A stretch of DNA of 64,000 nt from Bacillus sp. FJAT-50079 (GCF_018343515.1 NZ_JAGYPD010000006.1:186001-250000), one strand, 5' to 3'. Shown: positions 17,055-26,337, counted from the stretch's first letter. Notes: generated by a model from the sequence alone, not told the origin. A program made the numbers and translations.

Positions 17055-19334
17055 ATGATCAAGCGATATTCATTTCAACAATTAATAGATAATCTAAAAA
17101 ATCATGCCGATTTTCGCGATCGGGTCATTTCTTGGCATACAATCCCCGAAAGACAAGCAAAAACGGCACCGTTTCCTAGAGAACTTCATCCATCTCTTGC
17201 AGAAGCATTGCAAAAGAAGGGGATTTCTGAATTATACATTCATCAAGAGGAAGCTTTTCAGGCAGCGATGGAGGGACAACATTTTACTGCGATTACCCCG
17301 ACGGCGTCCGGGAAAAGTTTATGCTATAACTTACCCGTTTTACAAACAATGATTAAAGAGCAATCGGCACGTGCGTTGTATTTATTTCCGACAAAGGCGC
17401 TTGCCCAAGATCAAAAGGCGGATTTGAATGAATTGATTGATTTCGGTGATCTTCCGATTAATAGTTATACATATGACGGAGATACGGCAGCGAATATTCG
17501 GCAAAAAATAAGAAAAGCGGGCAATATCGTTATTACGAATCCAGATATGCTTCATTCCGCCATTTTACCGCATCATACAAAATGGGTAGCCTTATTTGAA
17601 AACTTAAAATTTATTATTATTGATGAATTACATATTTATCGCGGAGTTTTTGGAAGCCATGTGGCAAATGTCATAAGGAGATTGAAAAGAATTTGCCGCT
17701 TTTATGGAGCAAATCCTATTTTTATATGCACATCAGCGACCATTGCCAATCCGCAAGAGTTAGGGGAAGGGCTTACGGGCGAAAAGCTGCGCTTAATTGA
17801 TCGTAATGGGGCGCCAAGTGGGAAAAAACATTTTGTTTTTTATAATCCGCCGATTGTTAATCGTCAGTTAAACATTCGCAGAAGTGCAACATTGGAAGTG
17901 AGAAAACTTGCTTCAGAATTCTTAAAGCAAAAAATCCAAACGATTATTTTTGCGAGAAGTAGGGTAAGGGTTGAAATAATTTTAACGTATTTACAAGAAC
18001 TCGTTTTAAGAGAATTAGGGCCAAAATCGATTCGTGGATACCGCGGCGGGTATTTACCGACGCAACGCCGGGAAATTGAACGAGGATTACGCGATGGGTC
18101 CATTTATGGAGTAGTAAGCACGAATGCGTTAGAACTAGGAGTAGACATTGGACAATTGCAAGTTTGTATTATGGCGGGCTATCCAGGGACGATTGCCAGC
18201 GCATGGCAGCAGGCGGGACGAGCCGGTCGCAGGATGGGGGAGTCACTCGTCATTATGGTAGCCAGCTCTGCACCGCTCGATCAATATGTGATCGAGCATC
18301 CGGAATATTTTTTGAAACAGTCTCCGGAAACAGCGAGGATTAATCCAGATAATTTGATTATTTTGCTTGATCATATTAAATGTGCTGCATATGAGCTTCC
18401 TTTTAGTGATGGAGAACAATTTGGTAAGTTGGATATAAAGGAAATATTACAATTTTTAACAGAAGAACGCGTATTGCATCAAAATGGAGATAAATGGTAT
18501 TGGATGAATGATTCATTCCCCGCCCATAATATTAGTTTGCGATCGGCTTCGCAAGAAAATGTTGTCATCGTTGATCGGACAGATCAAGCGCATGTAAAGG
18601 TGATTGGGGAAATGGACACGTTTAGCGCTTTGACGCTTTTGCACGATGAAGCGATTTACTTGCATCAAGGGACGCAATACCAAGTAGAGTATCTTGATTG
18701 GGATGAAAAGAAAGCTTTCGTAACGGAAGTGGATGTCGATTATTTTACAGATGCCAATTTAGCTGTCCAATTAAAAGTTCTTGAAATGGATAAGCATAAA
18801 CATACTCCACTAGCTGAAATGGCTTATGGAGATGTGACCGTTAATGCGATGGCCACTATTTTCAAAAAGATCAAATTTGACACGCATGAAAATATCGGCT
18901 CGGGGCCAATCCATCTACCAGAACTTGAATTGCATACAAGCGCGGCTTGGCTATCGATGAATGAGCCATTAATCGATAACCGAATCGCGGATCTTGAGGT
19001 TGGAATGATTGGGGCGGCACATGCGTTAAAAGCGATGATTCCTTTATTTGTTATGTGTGATCCAGCTGATATTCATGTAGTTCCACAAATAAAGGCGACT
19101 CATAATGAAAAGCCGACAATCTTTATTTATGATCAATACCCAGGAGGCATCGGTTTAAGTGAGAAAGTATATGAACAGATGCCGGAAATCATTCAGGCGA
19201 CGAATCAGATGATTGCTCACTGTCGTTGTGATCATGGCTGTCCATCATGTATTGGTACGGATCAGATAGAGAAAGGTGCAAAAGAGGCTACGACTACTTT
19301 ATTAGCAATATGGCAAAATGCACTGGAAAGTTAG
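17055..19334 (+). CDS. mrfA: DEAD/DEAH-box helicase YprA (mitomycin repair factor MrfA)
   Basis: Superfamily 2 helicase of the B. subtilis MrfAB mitomycin C repair pathway, independent of UvrABC. Walker A is TPTASGKS (Lys87), motif II is DELH in IIDELHIYRG, motif III SAT, and the helicase C motif QAGRAGRRMG. The C-terminal DUF1998-type region ends in a zinc-binding C-x-C-x3-C-x2-C (HCRCDHGCPSCIG), the spacing known for MrfA. ATG 17055 has GAGG 8 nt upstream (759 residues); GTG 17046 and ATG 17049 are too close to it. The partner mrfB follows 24 nt downstream. Confidence 0.93.
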   Translation: MIKRYSFQQLIDNLKNHADFRDRVISWHTIPERQAKTAPFPRELHPSLAEALQKKGISELYIHQEEAFQAAMEGQHFTAITPTASGKSLCYNLPVLQTMIKEQSARALYLFPTKALAQDQKADLNELIDFGDLPINSYTYDGDTAANIRQKIRKAGNIVITNPDMLHSAILPHHTKWVALFENLKFIIIDELHIYRGVFGSHVANVIRRLKRICRFYGANPIFICTSATIANPQELGEGLTGEKLRLIDRNGAPSGKKHFVFYNPPIVNRQLNIRRSATLEVRKLASEFLKQKIQTIIFARSRVRVEIILTYLQELVLRELGPKSIRGYRGGYLPTQRREIERGLRDGSIYGVVSTNALELGVDIGQLQVCIMAGYPGTIASAWQQAGRAGRRMGESLVIMVASSAPLDQYVIEHPEYFLKQSPETARINPDNLIILLDHIKCAAYELPFSDGEQFGKLDIKEILQFLTEERVLHQNGDKWYWMNDSFPAHNISLRSASQENVVIVDRTDQAHVKVIGEMDTFSALTLLHDEAIYLHQGTQYQVEYLDWDEKKAFVTEVDVDYFTDANLAVQLKVLEMDKHKHTPLAEMAYGDVTVNAMATIFKKIKFDTHENIGSGPIHLPELELHTSAAWLSMNEPLIDNRIADLEVGMIGAAHALKAMIPLFVMCDPADIHVVPQIKATHNEKPTIFIYDQYPGGIGLSEKVYEQMPEIIQATNQMIAHCRCDHGCPSCIGTDQIEKGAKEATTTLLAIWQNALES

Positions 19335-19358
19335 CAGTCTAAATAGGAGAGGATTTGA

Positions 19359-20630
19359 GTGTCTCTTACAAACCATTTAAAGCGATTTAAGCAACATATT
19401 ATTAGAGACTCAGATGTAAGCATTCAAGAAAGCAAAAAAGTTGGCTTCGATTATCCACACGATTATGAAAACGTATGGAAGGAAGCTGGGGTCGTTACGT
19501 ATAAAGATGAGGATGCTGTTTGTTTTATTCGGGAGAAACGTTATCCATTGCATCATGTGCATGGGAACTATTCGTTTTCAGATTTTATAACGGCTGTTTA
19601 TCAGTGGAATCAATTTGAGGGGAGTCACCCACTTTCAACGAAAGGGATGGGACCATCGGATTTGTTTTTCTTTGATACGGAAACGACAGGTCTTTATGGC
19701 GGAGCGGGAAATACAATTTTTTTATTAGGACATGCTCGCGTTATTGATCATGAAGTAATCGTAAGACAACATTTTTTACCTGAGCCAGGGTTTGAAGTTC
19801 CATTATATAAAAGTTTTTTAGAGTCGGTTGATTATACAACGCTCGTTACATACAATGGAAAAGCATTTGACTGGCCACAAGTAAAAACTCGTCATACATT
19901 TGTGAAAGAGCATGTACCAAAATTGCCAGACTTCGGTCATTTTGACTTATATCATGCGGCGAGAAGATTGTGGAAAAATAAGCTTGAATCAGTGAAGCTC
20001 GTTAATGTTGAAAAACATATTCTCGGTGTGACAAGAAAAGATGATGTGCCAGGCTATTTGGCGCCAATGATTTATTTTGATTATGTTGAAAGAAAGAATC
20101 CAGAAGCAATCTTAAAAGTAATGAAGCATAATGAACTGGATATTTTGTCATTAATTACGTTATATACTCACTTAACCTTTCAAATACATTGCCTTGATCC
20201 GCAGCAAACAGCGGAAGAAAAAGTGTTTATTGGGAAATGGTTTAATGCGATTGGTGAACGTGAAGTAGCAGCTTCAACGTTTGAACTTGCGATGAATGAG
20301 GATATCACGGCTGAATATGAGCTGGCATATTATTATAAACGGAAGAAAAACTATGACAAGGCAAAACAATTATGGCTCACAGCAACGCAAGGAAATGATC
20401 AACGAATCCGAAAAGAGGCATTCATCGAGCTTGCCAAATTAATGGAGCATCAATATAAAGATTACAAAAAAGCCCTCGCTTATACAGAAAGCGCAATAAT
20501 GGTTCATGAACAGACGAATAATGGTCAAATTGATCATGCTGATCCATTCGTTTTAGCAGGAAATAAAAGAATGAAGCGCCTTCATGGGAAATTAGAGAAA
20601 TTTCAATCATTTCCCGGGCAAGCGCAGTAG
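19359..20630 (+). CDS. mrfB: DnaQ-like exonuclease YprB (mitomycin repair factor MrfB)
   Basis: Partner of MrfA. An N-terminal ~100-residue segment is followed by a DEDD exonuclease: motif I FFDTETTGLYGG (nt ~19670), motif II YNGKAFDWPQ and motif III around LKVMKHNELDILSL. The C-terminal part has TPR-like helices (ELAYYYKRKKNYDKAKQLW). 423 residues; GTG start behind GGAGAGGA. Tandem placement with mrfA implies one repair operon. Confidence 0.92.
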   Translation: MSLTNHLKRFKQHIIRDSDVSIQESKKVGFDYPHDYENVWKEAGVVTYKDEDAVCFIREKRYPLHHVHGNYSFSDFITAVYQWNQFEGSHPLSTKGMGPSDLFFFDTETTGLYGGAGNTIFLLGHARVIDHEVIVRQHFLPEPGFEVPLYKSFLESVDYTTLVTYNGKAFDWPQVKTRHTFVKEHVPKLPDFGHFDLYHAARRLWKNKLESVKLVNVEKHILGVTRKDDVPGYLAPMIYFDYVERKNPEAILKVMKHNELDILSLITLYTHLTFQIHCLDPQQTAEEKVFIGKWFNAIGEREVAASTFELAMNEDITAEYELAYYYKRKKNYDKAKQLWLTATQGNDQRIRKEAFIELAKLMEHQYKDYKKALAYTESAIMVHEQTNNGQIDHADPFVLAGNKRMKRLHGKLEKFQSFPGQAQ

Positions 20631-20781
20631 TCGACGTTTTTTTATCTATTTTGCTATATAAATCGTCAAAATTTGAATGGGTAAAAGACGGAAAAATAGG
20701 TATTTCCATTAGTACATGTATTGGACTATTCACATAGAGTGTAAGTGTAAACAGATAAACGAGAAGAAAGGAGCTATGTAC

Positions 20782-21213
20782 ATGTTTAACAAATGTGGTT
20801 GTCCTACGTGTGTTATGCCTGCCGTTGTTCACCCAACAAAGTGCTGTGTAAAACATTCTTGTAATAATATTATTGTGCCGGAAATCCATCCTTCACATAC
20901 AACACATGTCAATCATGAAAATATTATCCATCAACATTATTTCCCACACACTGAGTCTTTTGTAAATGAAGTGACAAATGAGCAAGTTGTGATGCCCGGT
21001 CCAGGACCGGGAGTTGGTGGAGTAGCAGGACCAGGATTTGGACCAGGACCAATGGGGATGGGTCCAGGAATGGGTCCAGGACCAATGGGAATGGGTCCAG
21101 GAATGGGTCCAGGACCGGGTCCAATGGGAGTAGGGCCGATGGGAATGGGTCCAGGACCAGGATTCGGCCCGCGTCCAGGATCCTGTGGTCCTCGCCCAGG
21201 ATTCCCTTATTAA
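20782..21213 (+). CDS. cotD: CotD-like spore coat protein with a Gly/Pro/Met repeat tail
   Basis: The first ~75 residues resemble CotD: Cys- and His-rich, with HPTKCCVKHSC and IHPSHTTHVNHENIIHQHYFPH. The C-terminal ~65 residues are imperfect GPGPMGMGPGMG-type repeats, longer than in B. subtilis CotD (about 75 residues total). ATG 20782 is 8 nt from AAAGGAG; ATG 20776 is only 2 nt away. A CATAGAGTG string at 20738-20746 vaguely resembles a sigma-K -10 box, which would suit mother-cell expression. A terminator follows. Confidence 0.82.
   Translation: MFNKCGCPTCVMPAVVHPTKCCVKHSCNNIIVPEIHPSHTTHVNHENIIHQHYFPHTESFVNEVTNEQVVMPGPGPGVGGVAGPGFGPGPMGMGPGMGPGPMGMGPGMGPGPGPMGVGPMGMGPGPGFGPRPGSCGPRPGFPY
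21000..21180 (+). repeat. In-frame GGTCCAGGA/ATGGGA repeats in the cotD tail
   Basis: Repeated GGTCCAGGAATGGGTCCAGG-like units within the coding region; at least two nearly identical ~33-bp copies lie at 21060-21115. Such arrays vary in length by slippage. Confidence 0.75.
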
Positions 21214-21225
21214 TATGCTATAAAT

Positions 21226-21262
21226 AAAAGCGAGGATGAAGTTATTTTCATCCTTGCTTTTC
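21226..21262 (+). terminator. Intrinsic terminator after cotD
   Basis: AAAAGCGAGGATGAA pairs with TTCATCCTTGCTTTT (one mismatch/G-T) around a GTTATT loop. Confidence 0.85.
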
Positions 21263-21298
21263 ATTTAAATAAATGTTTAAGAAAGTGGAGGACTCATT

Positions 21299-21844
21299 TT
21301 GCTAAAAGTCGTGGCTATCACTGGATATAAATCATTTGAATTAGGTATATACAAAAACAGTGATCCTGCTGTACAATACATAAAAAAGTTATTATCAAGA
21401 CAGATTGCACAATTAGCCGAAGAAGGGCTTGAATGGGTGATTATTTCCGGTCAACAAGGAGTCGAGCTTTGGGGGGCAGAGGCTTTAATCGCTTTGCAAG
21501 ATCAATACCCAGATTTAAAACTTGCTGTTATTACGCCATTTTTGCATCAGGAAGAAAAATGGAATGAAGACAATCAGCAATTATATGAAAAGGTGATTGC
21601 CCATGCCGACTATGTTGCATCGTTATCAAAACAGCCTTATACGGCACCTTGGCAATTTCGAAATAAAAATCAATTTTTTCTTGAAAAAACGAATGGGGCG
21701 ATTATACTTTATGATGAGGAAAAAGAAGGGTCACCTAAATATTATTATCAACTTGCTCAGAATTATCGGGAAAAACAACCTTATGAGATAAGAACAATTG
21801 ATTTTTATGATCTGCAAGCGATTGTTGATGAGGATAACTTTTGA
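21299..21844 (+). CDS. ypsA: YpsA (SLOG/DUF1273 family)
   Basis: 181 residues of the SLOG superfamily, Rossmann-like nucleotide-ligand-binding proteins. Visible features are an N-terminal VVAITGYKSFELGIY, the WVIISGQQGVELWGAEALIAL glycine-rich loop and KYYYQLAQNY near the C-terminus. In B. subtilis and S. aureus YpsA affects cell division and is encoded beside GpsB, as here. The TTG start has GTGGAGGA 8 nt upstream. Confidence 0.9.
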   Translation: MLKVVAITGYKSFELGIYKNSDPAVQYIKKLLSRQIAQLAEEGLEWVIISGQQGVELWGAEALIALQDQYPDLKLAVITPFLHQEEKWNEDNQQLYEKVIAHADYVASLSKQPYTAPWQFRNKNQFFLEKTNGAIILYDEEKEGSPKYYYQLAQNYREKQPYEIRTIDFYDLQAIVDEDNF

Positions 21845-21869
21845 CAAAATGGCTAAATTTTGAAAGAAT
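21841..21869 (+). promoter_or_regulatory. Possible gpsB promoter
   Basis: A consensus -35 TTGACA (21841-21846) overlaps the ypsA stop; 17 bp on is a mediocre -10 (AAGAAT, 21864-21869). It suggests gpsB can be transcribed independently of ypsA. Confidence 0.4.
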
Positions 21870-21907
21870 ATACATAATGTAGGGTGAATGTCGAGGTGAT
21901 GTTTTGA

Positions 21908-22207
21908 ATGTTGGCTGATAAATTAAAAATGACGGCAAAAGAAATTTTAGAAAAAGAATTTAAAACTGGCTTCCGTGGTTATAAACAAGAAGAAGTAGAT
22001 AAATTTTTAGATTTAATTATTAAAGATTATGAAGTGATGCATCAAACGGTTGATGATTTGCAGCAAGAAAACTTGCGCTTAAAAAAACAGCTTGAAGATC
22101 AATCTCGTAGACAGCCTGTACAACCGGCAGGAACAACGAATTTTGATATTTTAAAGCGGCTATCAAATTTAGAAAAACATGTTTTCGGCAGTAAATTAGA
22201 TGAATAA
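21908..22207 (+). CDS. gpsB: Cell division adaptor GpsB
   Basis: DivIVA-like adaptor that shuttles PBP1 between division site and lateral wall; its gene partner ponA is in this window. The N-terminal coiled coil with the membrane- and PBP-binding region ([25 protein letters not shown]) is followed by a linker and the C-terminal hexamerisation helix [16 protein letters not shown]. 99 residues, nearly identical in length and pattern to the B. subtilis protein. Confidence 0.96.
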   Translation: MLADKLKMTAKEILEKEFKTGFRGYKQEEVDKFLDLIIKDYEVMHQTVDDLQQENLRLKKQLEDQSRRQPVQPAGTTNFDILKRLSNLEKHVFGSKLDE

Positions 22208-22224
22208 GTTTCACGAATTTACCA

Positions 22225-22253
22225 TTGCAATTATAAGCAAATACGATTACAAT
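22225..22253 (+). promoter_or_regulatory. rnpB promoter
   Basis: TTGCAA (22225-22230), 17-bp spacer, TACAAT (22248-22253). The predicted start near 22260 matches the 5' end of the RNase P RNA. Confidence 0.75.
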
Positions 22254-22261
22254 TAAAAGTC

Positions 22262-22677
22262 GGTGCTACGATAACATTCGGGTAATCGCTGCCGCATCAT
22301 GCGGTAGAGGAAAGTCCATGCTCGCACAGTGCTGTGATGCCTGTAGTGTTCATGCCTGACGAAACAATAAGTCAGGGCAGCTCGGTATAAACGGGGCTGA
22401 CGGCAGGGAAAACACCTACGTCTTCTTGATATGGTGTGACTACCTTGAAAGTGCCACAGTGACGGAGCTTTGTTGGAAACAGCAAAGGTGGAACGAGGTA
22501 AACCCCATGAGCGAGCAACTCAAAATTTGGTAGAGGCACTCTTTCTGAGGAAACGAACGAGGAAAGAGGCAAGATATGATGATCTTGCAGATAGATGATT
22601 ACCGCCGGAGTACGAGGTCCACCTTTGACCGCTTGCAGTACAAAGGTACAGAACATGGCTTACATGAATGTTATAAT
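22262..22677 (+). ncRNA. rnpB: RNase P RNA, Bacillus (type B)
   Basis: Catalytic RNA that processes the 5' ends of tRNA precursors. Diagnostic conserved strings are present: GAGGAAAGTCCATGCTCGCA (22310-22329), GACGGCAGGGAAAACACCTA, GTGCCACAGTGACG, GGAACGAGGTAAACCCC, the universally conserved AGATAGATGA at 22590-22599 and ACATGGCTTAC near the 3' end. Helix P1 closes the molecule: ATAACATTC (22271-22279) pairs with GAATGTTAT (22666-22674). The overall layout follows the B. subtilis type. Exact ends are approximate. Confidence 0.96.
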
Positions 22678-22695
22678 AGGCTAATGCACAAAGAC

Positions 22696-22728
22696 ATGCC
22701 CTTCTTTTTATGAAGAAGGGCATTATTC
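22696..22728 (+). terminator. Intrinsic terminator after rnpB
   Basis: 11-bp perfect stem ATGCCCTTCTT/AAGAAGGGCAT (22696-22706/22713-22723), followed by a short T-rich end. Confidence 0.8.
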
Positions 22729-22856
22729 CGTGTTTAAAATGTGCTAAACTTACATAATAATGGAAATGATACGATTTTCTCTCCGTCTCACTGATCCATT
22801 GAAAAGACGATCACGTGAATCGGTTTCAAATCAATTAAAATAAAGGTGAGAAGAAG

Positions 22857-23993
22857 ATGGGAAAATTTAAACTAATCGCAACGACCGCTATGGGAATCGA
22901 GGCTATTGCTGCAGACGAAGTAAGAAAGCTTGGTTACCAATGTGAAGTGGAAAATGGAAAAGTTATTTTTACTGGCGATGAATTAACAATTGCCCGCACG
23001 AATTTATGGCTGCGCACAGCGGACCGAGTAAAAATCGTCGTTGGCGAATTTCCTGCTAGAACATTCGAAGAGCTTTTTGAAAAAACGAAGGCATTGCGCT
23101 GGGAAGATTATCTCCCTGTCGATGCTGAATTTCCCGTTCAAGGGAAGTCGGTAAAATCAACCTTATTCAGTGTGTCTGACTGTCAAGCTATTGTTAAAAA
23201 AGCGATTGTTGATAGGCTAAAAACCGCTTATAAAAAAGATACATGGCTTGCTGAAACAGGACCATTATTTAAAATCGAAGTGTCGTTATTAAAAGATAAG
23301 GCATTGCTTACAATTGATACATCAGGAGCGGGATTGCATAAGCGTGGTTATCGAGCAGGACAAGGAGAGGCACCGATAAAAGAAACACTTGCTGCTGCAT
23401 TAATTAAGCTAACTAATTGGCATCCAGAACGCCCGTTTCATGATCCATTTTGCGGATCAGGCACAATCCCGATTGAAGCAGCACTAATTGGGCAAAACAT
23501 CGCTCCAGGATTTAATCGAGAATTTCTAGGTGAAGAATGGCCGTGGATGGATGAAAAGATTTGGGCAGATGCGAGGATGGAAGCAGAGGATGTAGCTGAT
23601 TATGATCAAAAGCTGAATATATCTGGTACAGATATTGACCATAGAATGATTGAAATTTCACAAGCTAATGCATTTGAAGCCGGGCTTGGGGATTTGATCG
23701 AATTTAAGCAAATGCGTGCGCAGGATTTTACAACGAAAAGTGAATATGGTGTTATGCTCGGAAACCCTCCATATGGTGAGCGGCTAGGAGATAAAAAGAT
23801 CGTTGAAAAGATGTACAAGGAAATTGGTCACGCCTTTCAAAAGTTTGATACTTGGTCGTATTATTTCTTAACGTCCCATCCAGAATTTGAACAATTATAC
23901 GGGAAGAAGGCAACAAAAAAAAGAAAGCTGTTCAACGGTTTTATTCGAACAGATTTATACCAATTTTGGGGGCCAAGACCACCAAGAAAATAA
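22857..23993 (+). CDS. ypsC: THUMP-domain RNA N2-guanine/adenine methyltransferase YpsC (RlmL N-terminal-like)
   Basis: SAM-dependent methyltransferase of the UPF0020/RlmL group, predicted to modify 23S rRNA. An N-terminal ferredoxin-like/THUMP region (about 1-155) includes TDRVKIVVGEF and the DCQAIVKKAIVDRL segment. The Rossmann fold follows with PFCGSGTIPIEAAL (motif I), SGTDIDHRMIEISQANA and the catalytic NPPY motif in LGNPPYGERLGD. 378 residues. It has an AAAGGTGAG ribosome site. Substrate is inferred from the family. Confidence 0.88.
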   Translation: MGKFKLIATTAMGIEAIAADEVRKLGYQCEVENGKVIFTGDELTIARTNLWLRTADRVKIVVGEFPARTFEELFEKTKALRWEDYLPVDAEFPVQGKSVKSTLFSVSDCQAIVKKAIVDRLKTAYKKDTWLAETGPLFKIEVSLLKDKALLTIDTSGAGLHKRGYRAGQGEAPIKETLAAALIKLTNWHPERPFHDPFCGSGTIPIEAALIGQNIAPGFNREFLGEEWPWMDEKIWADARMEAEDVADYDQKLNISGTDIDHRMIEISQANAFEAGLGDLIEFKQMRAQDFTTKSEYGVMLGNPPYGERLGDKKIVEKMYKEIGHAFQKFDTWSYYFLTSHPEFEQLYGKKATKKRKLFNGFIRTDLYQFWGPRPPRK

Positions 23994-24058
23994 GCATGAA
24001 TAAGAATCCCCTTTACTGAATATACTGGATGTATATTTTACCGTGCGAGGTGAGGGGT

Positions 24059-24229
24059 ATGCATTCTTATGTAGATGATTTGCAAAAAATATCAAACGCA
24101 CTTCAATCGTCTTACGATGCAGTAGCGAATGATGAAAGTGCAACAGAACAAGGGTTAGAACGTTTGGATGAAGCAAAAGAGGGATTACATAGTGCCTTAC
24201 ACCATTTATTAATGCAGAAAAGAAGATAG
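24059..24229 (+). CDS. Small acidic helical protein, function unknown
   Basis: 56 residues: MHSYVDDLQKISNALQSSYD...GLERLDEAKEGLHSALHHLL, amphipathic helices without membrane segment or cysteine. ATG 24059 is preceded by GAGGTGAGGGG, a strong ribosome site; the upstream in-frame ATG lacks one. It lies between ypsC and ypvA, where B. subtilis also has small genes. I do not recognise the family. Confidence 0.6.
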   Translation: MHSYVDDLQKISNALQSSYDAVANDESATEQGLERLDEAKEGLHSALHHLLMQKRR

Positions 24230-24329
24230 AATCAATCATTTTCCTGCATGAACAGGCAATTAATAATCCCGTTCTGACATTTACTTAAGCAGAAATAGAA
24301 AACTGAACATCTATGGAAGCTTCAATTAC

Positions 24330-24356
24330 ACGCAAGTGCTATTGCACTTGCGTTTC
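24330..24356 (+). terminator. Hairpin/terminator upstream of ypvA
   Basis: Perfect 10-bp stem ACGCAAGTGC/GCACTTGCGT with a TATT loop and only a short T-tract; a weak terminator or processing hairpin. Confidence 0.6.
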
Positions 24357-24394
24357 ATATTGGTTAATACATTGTTGTTACTGGGGGATATGTT

Positions 24395-26335
24395 ATGCGT
24401 CCAGCATTACCATTTGAATTATCGAAAGATCGTTCTTTTTATGAACATCTCCAAGATTGGATTGGAGATGTGTTTTATGATATTTTACCAGACAAAGGTT
24501 TTGAATTAAGAGATGAGCAAATCTTTATGGCTTTTCAATTGGAAAAGGCTTTTTCAGAGAAAAAAGTCATGTTCGCTGAAGCGGGTGTTGGCACAGGAAA
24601 AACGCTCGTATACCTTTTATACTCGATCGCTTATGCAAGATATACAGGGAAGCCAGCGATCATTGCGTGTGCGGATGAATCATTGATTGAGCAGCTTGTA
24701 AAAAAAGAAGGTGACATTAAAAAGATCGAGAAGGCACTAGGATTTCCGATTGATGTTAGGCTGGCAAAGTCAAGGGAGCAATATTTATGTCTGCAAAAAT
24801 TAGATCAAGTGATCAATCAATCAGATTCTGACACGTATTTAGATATTCATGACGAGTTACCTGCGTTTGTCCACGAGAATTCATCGATGATGAACTTTGA
24901 TAAATATGGCGATCGTAAAGACTATCCTTATGTTACTGAAGAAGAGTGGGCAAATGTAGCATGGGACTCACTCCAAGATTGTGTATCATGTTCGAAAAGA
25001 CATCGCTGTGGCCAGACACTTCACCGTGATTATTATCGAAAAGCTGCTGATATCATCGTTTGTTCCCATGATTTTTATATGGAGCATATTTGGACGAAGG
25101 ATGCGCGCAAACGAGAGGGGCAACTTCCTCTATTGCCGGAAGCAAGCAGTGTCGTGTTTGACGAAGGGCATCTATTAGAATTTGCTAGTCAAAAAGCATT
25201 AACATATCGAATTACGGCTGAAACGTTGGAACAACTGCTTATTCGCCTTCAAGAAAATGATGTAAGAGAGAGTACACTTTTTTCGATTGAACATGTCCTA
25301 GAGTTGAATATGGAGTTGTTTGCTGCACTATCTGCATCTGCAAAGCCTGTTGTCGGTTCAGATCGAATGGAGCTAAGTAAAACGACTGAATTAATCGCCC
25401 AGGCAAAAGCACTTTTGCAACAAATCAATCAATTATCAGAAGAGCTCGTATTTGAATCAGAATTATATACAATTGACGAATATGAATTAAAAATCGTTGA
25501 AGAATATCTAGATCAAATCATCTTTTCTTTGACATTGCTTATTGAAGATAAAAAAGGGATTATTTGGTTTGAGCAATATTCAGCTAGTCAAACGCTTGTG
25601 ATCATGCCAAGACTTGTCAGTGATATTTTAAGTAATCAAGTGTTTTCACAAAAAATACCTTATGTGTTTTCTTCCGCAACCCTCTCAAATGATGGGGATT
25701 TCTCCTACTTGAGTAATAGTTTAGGGATTAAAGACTATTTATCATTAACCGTTGAATCTCCGTTTCAGTATGAAGAGCAAATGGAAATATCTTTACATCT
25801 TGAGGACGATAAAGAGAATAAATGGAAAAACATGTTGCGATCGATTAATGAAGCGAAAGGAAGGTCCTTACTTCTCTTTAATCATCAATCGGATCTTGCT
25901 CAATTTAAACGATACGTGGCACAAATCGAATATAAAGAATATCCTGTTGTCTTTGAAGGGGACGCTGAAATTAGTACATTAATTGAGCAATTTCAAAATG
26001 ATGATCAGATTGTTCTTTGCGCATATACGCTATGGGAAGGGTTGGATATTCCTGGGTCTGCACTGGAAAATGTTATGATTGATTCTCTTCCGTTTCCACC
26101 ATTTGATCCTGTTTTTGATGCAAAGAGGAATGCTGCGCAATCTCCATTTGAAGAGGTGGATCTTCCTTACATGCTTTTAAGGCTAAAACAAGGAATTGGA
26201 AGATTAGTAAGAACTTCAACAGATAAAGGTACAGTTCATGTTTGGATGAGTAAGGACGAAAGGGATACAATTTTACCTGAAGTAGAGAAGGTTCTTCCTG
26301 TTCCTGCAAAATCGTCTTTTGTTATGTTGAAATAA
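24395..26335 (+). CDS. ypvA: XPD/Rad3-type Fe-S DNA helicase YpvA (DinG-like)
   Basis: Superfamily 2 helicase: Walker A AEAGVGTGKT, DEGH box in VFDEGHLLEF, C-terminal motifs YTLWEGLDIPG and KQGIGRLVRTSTDKG. Unlike the upstream dinG gene it lacks the exonuclease domain but has four cysteines in XPD-like arrangement: Cys in EQYLCLQK, then CVSCSKRHRC (C-x2-C-x5-C), consistent with a [4Fe-4S] cluster. 646 residues. Position before xpt matches B. subtilis ypvA. Likely substrate is 5'-tailed DNA; inferred from family. Confidence 0.88.
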   Translation: MRPALPFELSKDRSFYEHLQDWIGDVFYDILPDKGFELRDEQIFMAFQLEKAFSEKKVMFAEAGVGTGKTLVYLLYSIAYARYTGKPAIIACADESLIEQLVKKEGDIKKIEKALGFPIDVRLAKSREQYLCLQKLDQVINQSDSDTYLDIHDELPAFVHENSSMMNFDKYGDRKDYPYVTEEEWANVAWDSLQDCVSCSKRHRCGQTLHRDYYRKAADIIVCSHDFYMEHIWTKDARKREGQLPLLPEASSVVFDEGHLLEFASQKALTYRITAETLEQLLIRLQENDVRESTLFSIEHVLELNMELFAALSASAKPVVGSDRMELSKTTELIAQAKALLQQINQLSEELVFESELYTIDEYELKIVEEYLDQIIFSLTLLIEDKKGIIWFEQYSASQTLVIMPRLVSDILSNQVFSQKIPYVFSSATLSNDGDFSYLSNSLGIKDYLSLTVESPFQYEEQMEISLHLEDDKENKWKNMLRSINEAKGRSLLLFNHQSDLAQFKRYVAQIEYKEYPVVFEGDAEISTLIEQFQNDDQIVLCAYTLWEGLDIPGSALENVMIDSLPFPPFDPVFDAKRNAAQSPFEEVDLPYMLLRLKQGIGRLVRTSTDKGTVHVWMSKDERDTILPEVEKVLPVPAKSSFVMLK

Positions 26336-26337
26336 TA

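Noticed and set aside
20893-21264. Minus-strand Ser/Trp/His-repeat frames
   Set aside because: Mirror images of the Gly/Pro/Met repeats in cotD; the plus strand has the ribosome site and CotD-like sequence.
22372-22723. Minus-strand open frames of 67-94 codons
   Set aside because: They are antisense to the RNase P RNA gene, whose conserved structure explains the sequence.
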